From assembly GCA_934202525.1 (NCBI GenBank), contig CAKPYB010000066.1, forward strand, positions 1 to 11,365: DNA of 11,365 nt, written 5' to 3'. The notes beneath the pieces are model-generated. The model saw only the letters and a list, made by a program, of their open reading frames with translations. It searched no databases and was not told the origin of the DNA. Position numbers and translations under genes: made by a program. The stretch comes from an uncultured Prevotella sp. (lineage in GTDB: Bacteria; Bacteroidota; Bacteroidia; Bacteroidales; Bacteroidaceae). Below, one piece after another: positions 5,368 through 11,365 of this stretch. Each line of letters begins with the position of its first letter. The stretch's first letter is position 1.

Positions 5368-7869
5368 TCACAAAGCTACAGAAGCATCCTTTAAGTCTAC
5401 TGCCTGTGCCTTGAGCGTTCCCTTTCCTTTTATCACAACGACACATTTTCCGAAGAAAGCCTTGCGATGGGAGTCGGTAAAACGCTCCAAAGAAGTCTGA
5501 CAACCGTTATCTGTTCCCAGAATCTTTGGTGTATTCTGGTTGTTTTGGTCATTTGCCTCCTGTTCACCAGAAACAGAGAAGAAAATCTGGTTATCTGCGT
5601 TCGGACAGAGATTGCCGTCTTTGTCTACCACATTTACCTCTACAAAGGTAGTCGGATCAGAAGTGCCATAAGCCTGATGTCCCTGATAGGTCTTCTTCAA
5701 GACTAGATGATGAGGAGCTCCAGCTGTCTTGATAACCTGCTCTCTAAGAACTTTACCATTCTTTCTGGCTACAACCTTTACTTCTCCCGGTTCAAAGTTT
5801 ACGCGCCACATCACGTGATATTCAGTACTCTTCCTGAAAGCATCGCCTTCGTTCTTTGCACCGTAGACTGTCTTCTTACGGATGCCCTGGCTCTTGCCAT
5901 TGATAAATAGTTCCACCTCATCGGCATGATTATAATAACACCACATGTCGATGGTCTGTCCCGGCAGCCAGTTCCAATGAGGGAAGAGATGCAGCACATC
6001 TTTCTGAGTCCACTCACTCTGATACATATAATAGCTGTCTTTTGGAAGACCCGCCAAATCGATAATGCCAAAATAACTGCTACGGGCAGGATAAGCATAA
6101 GGAGTAGGTTCGCCGATATAATCGAAACCGGTCCAGATAAACTGTCCGCCCACAAAATCGTTGTGCTTCACTACATCCCATGTTTCTTCGTGGGTACTAC
6201 TCCATGAGGCATGGAAGTTATCATAAGCCGAACACATAAACGATGGATCGGTATAAGGCAACCACCATTCCTTTGGTGCTGTATAAATGCTATCGCTAGG
6301 CATCATATAGTAGCCACGGGTCTGCAAGGCAGAAACACTCTCCGACATAATGAAAGGCTTGCCAGGGAAGTTCTTCGGCACATCCTTCACCCACTGATGG
6401 TGATAATTGAAACCAATAACATCAATAGCCCCACTCTTAAAGAGGTGATTCTTCGGATCAGGCTCATTACAGCCAGCAGTAACAGGGCGTGTGCCCCAAG
6501 GATCATACTCTTTCACGATCTTTGCAAGATGCTGGGTAAGAAGCGAATTGACACTCAGTTCATCGCTATGTGCCAAGGTAGAAGCATCATGACCGGCATT
6601 TAGGATCAGGTTAGCCTGCTCTAAGCTGAGCGTATCAGCAGCCGCATCCGACCATTGTTCGAGTACCTCATTACCGATACTCCACATGATGATACTTGGA
6701 TGGTTACGGTCGCGCTTGATGAGATCAGACAGGTCTTTCTTATGCCATTCATCGAAGAAACGGGCATAATCGCCATTCGATTTCTTGCGGCGCCACATGT
6801 CGAAACTCTCGTCCATCACGAGGAAACCCATCGAATCGCACATGTTCAGGAGTTCTGGTGCCGGAGGATTATGACTGCTTCGGATAGCGTTCACGCCCAT
6901 ATCGCGAAGGATGGTAAGCTTGCGGTGCATTGCATCCTCATTGACAGCAGCACCCAGGCAACCGAAATCATGATGCTCACAGACACCATTTATCTTGAGA
7001 TTCTTGCCATTGAGGAAGAAGCCCTTCTTTGCATCAAACTTCACTTCACGGAAACCGGCAGTAGTCGTAGCAACATCCACTACCTTCCCATTTACTAACA
7101 GCTCACTCTTGACAGTATAGAGATATCCCTTTCCGATGTCCCAGAGATGCGGATTCTTCACCCGGAGTTTCTGTTCCTGAACACCCTGACTCTTGGCTAC
7201 GATCTTTCCTGCAGCATCATAGATGGTGTTACGAACAGAGAGTTTCATCTTATTACCGGAAGCAGCGAAATCCACCTTCACCCTGACATCACCCTGTGGA
7301 GAAGTTGCTACATACTGTCCCCATTGAGGAATATAAGCAGATTTCATGGTTTTGGTGAGCCAGACATGGCGGTAAATACCGCAACCGGAATACCAGCGGC
7401 TGTTAGGCTGGTCGCTGTTATCCACCTTCACTGCAATGACATTATCACCCTTCTTATTAATATAAGGTGTAAGATCATACTCGAATGTACTGTATCCATA
7501 AGGACGGGTTCCGAGTTTATGACCATTGATATACACGGTAGAATTCATATATACTCCATCAAAGGTGATGGTAAACCGGTCATACTTTTCCTTCGGATTT
7601 ACCGAGAAGTGCTTACGGTACCATCCGACGCCGCCCGGCAATGCACCACCACTGGCTCCCGAAGGATTCGAAGGAGAGAAATCGCCCTCTATCGCCCAAT
7701 CGTGAGGAAGATTCAAACTTCGCCAATGCCTGTCTGAATAATCAGATTTCGACATTCCGGCACTATCTGCTAAAGTGAAAAGCCAGCCTTTATCAAAAGA
7801 CTGGCGATCACGGGCGCTCAACGACTGAGCGCCCAATAGAAAGATTGCTAAAGCAAATATTTTCTTCAT
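5368..7869 (-). CDS. GH2 beta-galactosidase, periplasmic
   Basis: An 833-residue glycoside hydrolase family 2 enzyme, expected to remove terminal beta-galactose by the retaining mechanism. A type I signal peptide (MKKIFALAIFLLGAQSLSA, cut near residue 19) sends it to the periplasm. Domains in order are a sugar-binding jelly-roll (about 22-175, with GGVGWYRKHF and FDGVYMNSTVYING), an Ig-like domain (180-275), and a TIM barrel (276-620). The C-terminal Ig-like domains are a DUF4982-type (about 630-705) and a final GH2_C-type (about 720-833). The acid/base is E401 in SIGNE, and the nucleophile is probably E510 in FIMSES. CEHHDFGCLGAAVN and IRSSHNPP are typical barrel signatures. It starts 1 nt after the GH31 stop, so translation is probably coupled. 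The partner suggests galactosylated xyloglucan oligosaccharides (like Bacteroides ovatus BoGH2A); beta-glucuronidase or arabinosidase activity is less likely but not excluded. Confidence 0.9.
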   Translation of the reverse strand: MKKIFALAIFLLGAQSLSARDRQSFDKGWLFTLADSAGMSKSDYSDRHWRSLNLPHDWAIEGDFSPSNPSGASGGALPGGVGWYRKHFSVNPKEKYDRFTITFDGVYMNSTVYINGHKLGTRPYGYSTFEYDLTPYINKKGDNVIAVKVDNSDQPNSRWYSGCGIYRHVWLTKTMKSAYIPQWGQYVATSPQGDVRVKVDFAASGNKMKLSVRNTIYDAAGKIVAKSQGVQEQKLRVKNPHLWDIGKGYLYTVKSELLVNGKVVDVATTTAGFREVKFDAKKGFFLNGKNLKINGVCEHHDFGCLGAAVNEDAMHRKLTILRDMGVNAIRSSHNPPAPELLNMCDSMGFLVMDESFDMWRRKKSNGDYARFFDEWHKKDLSDLIKRDRNHPSIIMWSIGNEVLEQWSDAAADTLSLEQANLILNAGHDASTLAHSDELSVNSLLTQHLAKIVKEYDPWGTRPVTAGCNEPDPKNHLFKSGAIDVIGFNYHHQWVKDVPKNFPGKPFIMSESVSALQTRGYYMMPSDSIYTAPKEWWLPYTDPSFMCSAYDNFHASWSSTHEETWDVVKHNDFVGGQFIWTGFDYIGEPTPYAYPARSSYFGIIDLAGLPKDSYYMYQSEWTQKDVLHLFPHWNWLPGQTIDMWCYYNHADEVELFINGKSQGIRKKTVYGAKNEGDAFRKSTEYHVMWRVNFEPGEVKVVARKNGKVLREQVIKTAGAPHHLVLKKTYQGHQAYGTSDPTTFVEVNVVDKDGNLCPNADNQIFFSVSGEQEANDQNNQNTPKILGTDNGCQTSLERFTDSHRKAFFGKCVVVIKGKGTLKAQAVDLKDASVAL

Positions 7870-7870
7870 A

Positions 7871-10825
7871 TTACTTCAGTTTTACTGTAACAGCCTTACC
7901 AGCATACTTCACCATCTTGCCCTTAGGCGCCTTGGCGAGGCTGATGCCCTGCTGGTTGTTATCACTAACAAGTACGATATTGAAGCGACGCTTCTGGAGC
8001 ATACCGTCGAAAGAACCCTTTCGGGCAGCGATAGTAACGGTCTTCTGAGCATCATTATACTTGAAGTCGATCATAGCATACTTACCCTTCTCGTAGTTGT
8101 AGTTGGTTCCCTCATCCTCATAGAGTGTATAAGAACCGTCCTTGCCTGCATAGACATAGAGGTCGATGAGTTCAGCCTTCTTCTGATCGCTCCACTCCAT
8201 CTCAGGACCCATAGGAAGAATAGAACCCTCTGGAACAAAGACAGGAATCTTATCATAAGGTGCATCGGCTACGATAGTCTGTCCACCGGAATAGTGCTTA
8301 CCTGTATAGAAATCATACCAACCCTTCTGCTTAGGAAGATAAACATTGCGGCTGTACTTCTGATACTCGCCTACAGGACAAGCCATCAAGGCTGAACCGA
8401 ACATCCACTGGTCTTTGATGTCGTAAACATTGTCATCGCCGTTGAAGTCCATTACCAATCCACGCATCATGGTGTAATCCTTGAAGTGAACCATACCTGC
8501 CATACTGTAGAGGTAAGGCATCAGACGGTAACGGAGCTTGTCGTAAGCAACGATGGTCTTGTAAGCAGGATGATCTGCCGGAGCAATGTTCCAGACCTCA
8601 CGGGTAGGCCACTGACCATGAGTACGATAAAGAGGTACGAAGCAACCGAACTGGTTCCAACGCGCCTGCAACTCGCGCCATTCCTTCAAGTCAGCATTTT
8701 CCTTACCGGTCTTATCAAATTCCTGCTGGGCAGCCACATAACGGTTTTCTACACAGAAACCGCCCTGGTCCATTCCCCAGAAAGGAAGACCTGCCATAGA
8801 ATAGTTCAAACCGGCTGTCATCTGGGCACGCATATCTTCCCAACGGGTAGCAATGTCACCAGACCAGGTAGCCGTACTGTAGCGCTGTTCACCTGCAAAG
8901 CCCGAACGGGTCAGGAGGAAGACACGCTGGTTAGGGTTCACGCTGCGCTGTCCGTTATAGATAGCATCAGCATTCACGATGCTGTAAGCATTGAAATATT
9001 CGGTAGATGTACCCAGAGCTGTAGGACCAGAAAGGGCCTTGCGGTACCACATCGGGGTACAGTCGCGAACGTTTGGTTCTGATGCATCCATCCACCAGGC
9101 ATCAACTCCGAACTTATACTTGGTATAAAGATTCTCGTCCATCTGGCGCCAGAACATCTTGCGGGCACCATCAGAATATGCATCATAGAATGAACCGCGG
9201 AAGCCGAGCCAGTCGTGAATATCATCCTTGATAGCCTGATGATACATCCAACCCTTGCTGTCGAGTTCCTTATAATTCTTGACCGTATCATAGAACTTAG
9301 GCCATACGGAAATCATGAATCTTCCGTTCATGGCATGTACGCTGTCGAGCATCGCCTGTGGGTTTGGATAGCGGGCAGCCTCAAACTCATGACTTCCCCA
9401 TGAATCCAGCTTCCAGTAGTTCCAGTCCTGAACGATATTGTCTACAGGAATATGCAGGTCGCGGAACTTCTTCATGTTGTCCTCGATGTCCTTGCTGCTC
9501 TGATAGCGCTCACGGCTCTGCCAGAAACCGAGGGTCCATTTAGGATAAAGCGAAGCCTTGCCGGTAAGCGTACGGTAACCGGAAATCACCTCATCGAGAT
9601 TCTGACCGGCAATGAAATAATAGTCCATATCCGGCGACATCTCACTCCAGATGCTCAACTGGTTCTTCTCTGCCTCAGAACGAGGAGCTGCTACGCGAAG
9701 TCCGCAGTAGGAAACATCACCATCTGGCTGCCACTCGATGCGGACAGGAGTCTTTACGCCCTTCTTGATAGGAGTTTCAAACTTATAAGAGTTCGGATTC
9801 CATGCTGTACGCCAGCGCTCAGGAACTACCAGTTTGCCGTCGATATAAATCTTCATATAGCCGGCATAGTAGAGGATAAACTGATAGAAGCTGTTGGTTG
9901 GAGCCTCTACATAACCCTCGTAAACCACCTTGGAACCATTCAGCGCGAAACCCTTTGGCAGGTTCTGAATGCCGCCCTTATCGGTCTGGTTGCAGATTTC
10001 AGAAGTCTCAGGCATTGCATACTCAAAGTAAATGCTATCTTCGCCTCTAACAATCTTCTGACCATTCTTATCCACGTAAGTACCTGTCAGCTGACCTTCC
10101 TTACCATCCTTATCATAGAGTTTGAAGGCACGGTTGAGCTGGAGATAATCTTCCGGATTACCCCAACGGCAATAAGAATAAGAATCCCAGAGGATGCCGT
10201 AGTTTTTATTCGAGATGACGAAAGGCACACTCACCTTAGTATTATACTGGAAGAGGTCTTCGTTCTTACCCTTCATGTTGAGTTCCTCACTCTGATGCTG
10301 ACCGAGACCATAGAACGCCTCGTTATCAGGAGAGTTGAAGAGCGCACGCCATGACCATCCGTGCTTCTGTGCTTCAGGAACCTTGGCAATGTCTACACCG
10401 ATTTCACGGTCAGGTACAGTGAACGGCTTGAAAGTCTTTCCGCCCTGTGCAACCTCATTGAGAAGGACATTGTCTTTCAGGTCATAGAAAGTAATCTGAC
10501 CCGTAGCCTCGTTCATGACAGCACGCATGGCTGCAGTGGTAATGATGAGATTGTCTCCCTGCTCTTCCACCTTATACTTTGCCTTGCTGTTTTGAGGCAC
10601 AATAATCAGACTCTGTTTATTACGGAAACTCTGTTCGGCTGTAGCCTGAACACGGATAATCTTATCGCTCACCACCTGGAGGCGAATCTGACTAGGACCA
10701 AAATTCTGGTGTTGCTTCAACTGAACAGTGAGATAATTACCATTCTGGTTGAAACCTGCTGCCTGCATGCCTGTGGCACTCATCAGCAGCACTGCTGAAA
10801 TCAATAATGTTTTAGTTAGTCTCAT
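7871..10825 (-). CDS. GH31 alpha-xylosidase with PA14 insert
   Basis: A 984-residue family GH31 enzyme, most likely an alpha-xylosidase releasing xylose from the non-reducing end of xyloglucan oligosaccharides. It has a type I signal peptide (MRLTKTLLISAVLLMSATG, cut near residues 22-23) and no lipobox, so it is periplasmic. The N-terminal beta-sandwich (about 25-245) includes FYGLGQH. A PA14-like insert spans about 280-385 (VYEGYVEAPTNSFYQFILYY, then MKIYIDGKLVV and GLRVAAP). The catalytic barrel spans about 425-790 and the C-terminal beta domains 790-984. Nucleophile D580 is in WWMDASEPN and acid/base D657 in TWSGD. The same layout is known from BoGH31A and CjXyl31A, where the PA14 unit helps bind long xyloglucan chains. 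Alpha-glucosidase activity is the alternative. It is the first gene of the operon, with a leader of about 30 nt without a Shine-Dalgarno site. Confidence 0.9.
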   Translation of the reverse strand: MRLTKTLLISAVLLMSATGMQAAGFNQNGNYLTVQLKQHQNFGPSQIRLQVVSDKIIRVQATAEQSFRNKQSLIIVPQNSKAKYKVEEQGDNLIITTAAMRAVMNEATGQITFYDLKDNVLLNEVAQGGKTFKPFTVPDREIGVDIAKVPEAQKHGWSWRALFNSPDNEAFYGLGQHQSEELNMKGKNEDLFQYNTKVSVPFVISNKNYGILWDSYSYCRWGNPEDYLQLNRAFKLYDKDGKEGQLTGTYVDKNGQKIVRGEDSIYFEYAMPETSEICNQTDKGGIQNLPKGFALNGSKVVYEGYVEAPTNSFYQFILYYAGYMKIYIDGKLVVPERWRTAWNPNSYKFETPIKKGVKTPVRIEWQPDGDVSYCGLRVAAPRSEAEKNQLSIWSEMSPDMDYYFIAGQNLDEVISGYRTLTGKASLYPKWTLGFWQSRERYQSSKDIEDNMKKFRDLHIPVDNIVQDWNYWKLDSWGSHEFEAARYPNPQAMLDSVHAMNGRFMISVWPKFYDTVKNYKELDSKGWMYHQAIKDDIHDWLGFRGSFYDAYSDGARKMFWRQMDENLYTKYKFGVDAWWMDASEPNVRDCTPMWYRKALSGPTALGTSTEYFNAYSIVNADAIYNGQRSVNPNQRVFLLTRSGFAGEQRYSTATWSGDIATRWEDMRAQMTAGLNYSMAGLPFWGMDQGGFCVENRYVAAQQEFDKTGKENADLKEWRELQARWNQFGCFVPLYRTHGQWPTREVWNIAPADHPAYKTIVAYDKLRYRLMPYLYSMAGMVHFKDYTMMRGLVMDFNGDDNVYDIKDQWMFGSALMACPVGEYQKYSRNVYLPKQKGWYDFYTGKHYSGGQTIVADAPYDKIPVFVPEGSILPMGPEMEWSDQKKAELIDLYVYAGKDGSYTLYEDEGTNYNYEKGKYAMIDFKYNDAQKTVTIAARKGSFDGMLQKRRFNIVLVSDNNQQGISLAKAPKGKMVKYAGKAVTVKLK

Positions 10826-10860
10826 TTTATACGTTTAAAGGAAAGTTTAAAAATCTGCGG

Positions 10861-10868
10861 CAAAGATA
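10861..10868 (-). promoter_or_regulatory. -7 element of the GH31-GH2 operon promoter
   Basis: TATCTTTG on the minus strand (10868-10861), followed by CCGCAG, is a perfect TAnnTTTG. No TTTG is found 19-21 nt upstream, as expected for an activator-dependent promoter. Transcription should begin near 10856, about 30 nt before the ATG at 10825. Confidence 0.75.
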
Positions 10869-10890
10869 CGAGAAAATTCCCGTATCTTTG
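10861..10890. repeat. 10-bp inverted repeat over the GH31 -7 box
   Basis: CAAAGATACG (10861-10870) and CGTATCTTTG (10881-10890) are perfect complements 10 nt apart. Each arm contains a TAnnTTTG box, one per strand, pointing away from each other. In an HTCS read-through transcript it would form a 10-bp hairpin, but no T-run follows directly. Confidence 0.6.
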
Positions 10891-10895
10891 TGCGC

Positions 10896-10937
10896 AAATG
10901 TTATCTGTATGCGTATAAAATGTTAATCAGATGCGTA
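10896..10937 (-). promoter_or_regulatory. Candidate HTCS operator: two direct repeats, 22-bp period
   Basis: Read toward the GH31 gene (minus strand), TACGCAT-N5-TAACATTT occurs at 10937-10918 and again at 10915-10896. Fifteen of 15 defined positions are identical and the two 5-nt centres differ (CTGAT, ACAGA). The 22-bp offset is about two helical turns, placing both copies on the same DNA face. AraC-type regulators typically bind such tandem sites, with two HTH motifs each in one major-groove turn. The sites start 3 bp past the HTCS stop codon and end 28 bp before the -7 box, at about -40 to -81 from the predicted start, a good position for direct activation. That the HTCS binds them is inference from position and geometry. 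Confidence 0.65.
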
Positions 10938-10939
10938 AA

Positions 10940-11365
10940 CTACTCTGATTCTGACAGATTTTTACGATATTGAGACGGCGTAACGCCATACGCGTCTTGG
11001 AAGTATTTAGTGAAATAACGTGGATTATTGAATCCCACCTTATAGGCTATTTCACTGATGTTCAAGTCGCCCGAACGCAGCAGATGCTCTGCAAATTTGA
11101 TACGCTTGGTTCTGAGATACTCAGAAGGTGTAATACCCGTCAGCGAAATCATGCGTTTATATAATTGTACGCGCGAAATGCTAAGATGAGTACTGAGCGA
11201 TTCTACCGATGTTTCAGGATTGCTCATATTGTCGCGGATATAAGCATTCACCTCATCAATAAATTTGCGGTCGGCCTCTGTTATTACATATTCTGTGCTC
11301 ACATTCTTGCGTTTCTTCAAGAGGTTCAGAATACAGAGATTCAACATATCAATATCGAATGGTTT
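10940..11365 (-). CDS. Hybrid two-component system regulator (HTCS), C-terminal part
   Basis: The last 141 residues of a gene that runs off the right edge. The visible start KPFDID, before the in-window ATG at 11347, carries the conserved Lys-Pro-Phe at the end of a response-regulator receiver domain. The protein therefore continues upstream and the ATG is internal. After a linker (LLKKRKNVSTEYVITEAD) comes an AraC-type DNA-binding domain with two helix-turn-helix units: VESLSTHLSISRVQLYKRM (about residues 54-72) and ISEIAYKVGFNNPRYFTKYF (about 103-122). Receiver plus AraC at the C-terminus is the signature of Bacteroidota HTCS proteins, which sense oligosaccharides in the periplasm and activate polysaccharide utilisation loci. 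Its orientation matches the adjacent GH31-GH2 operon, 115 bp downstream. A plain response regulator with AraC output is the alternative. Confidence 0.88.
   Translation of the reverse strand, partial: KPFDIDMLNLCILNLLKKRKNVSTEYVITEADRKFIDEVNAYIRDNMSNPETSVESLSTHLSISRVQLYKRMISLTGITPSEYLRTKRIKFAEHLLRSGDLNISEIAYKVGFNNPRYFTKYFQDAYGVTPSQYRKNLSESE

Noticed and set aside
7147..7737. 196-codon plus-strand frame antisense to GH2
   Set aside because: It is opposite the conserved N-terminal GH2 domains and shows no protein family character.
9452..10354. 300-codon plus-strand frame antisense to GH31
   Set aside because: A long frame opposite a well-supported catalytic gene, with no domain features, promoter or ribosome site; it is a by-product of codon use on the other strand.

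Overview
The window looks like a chromosomal segment of a gut-type Bacteroidota, most likely Prevotellaceae (Prevotella/Segatella-like). Several genes have the phylum-specific promoter TTTG-N19-21-TAnnTTTG. Genes mostly lack Shine-Dalgarno sites, lipoproteins and DUF4230 proteins are present, and a hybrid two-component regulator sits beside glycoside hydrolases. The genus is inferred from style, not from a database match.

Layout, left to right. (1) Positions 57-186 hold a cluster of GC-rich palindromes resembling a REP-type dispersed repeat. (2) A small lipoprotein gene on the minus strand (341-919) has a near-perfect promoter. An orphan minus-strand terminator (1014-1045) lies upstream of it. 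(3) A two-gene plus-strand operon (1291-2552) encodes a DUF4230 lipoprotein and a DUF4230 membrane-anchored protein, followed by a large interrupted inverted repeat (2580-2703). (4) A complete AGCS-family sodium:alanine/glycine symporter (2780-4156) ends in a strong terminator (4198-4240). (5) The gap 4241-4403 holds a LacI-type palindrome and a minus-strand -7 box with no gene behind them. (6) A GNAT acetyltransferase lies on the minus strand (4404-4979). (7) The gap 4980-5367 is dense: the GNAT promoter, an 18-bp tandem repeat, a plus-strand promoter, a compact three-way-junction RNA candidate of about 85 nt with its own terminator (5194-5280), and the minus-strand terminator of the glycosidase operon. 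(8) A minus-strand operon encodes a PA14-containing GH31 alpha-xylosidase (7871-10825) and a GH2 beta-galactosidase (5368-7869), 1 nt apart. (9) The 3' end of a hybrid two-component system regulator (HTCS, receiver-AraC part) runs off the right edge.

The right half reads as part of a polysaccharide utilisation locus, probably for xyloglucan. GH2 would remove galactose and GH31 would then remove exposed xylose from imported oligosaccharides in the periplasm. The HTCS would sense an oligosaccharide and bind a tandem direct repeat (TACGCAT-N5-TAACATTT, 22-bp period) lying in the 71-bp gap between its stop codon and the GH31 -7 box. SusC/SusD transport proteins and the endoglucanase are not in the window.

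The most novel-looking items are the structured RNA candidate at 5194-5280, the HTCS operator at 10896-10937, and the orphan promoter/operator at 4310-4385.
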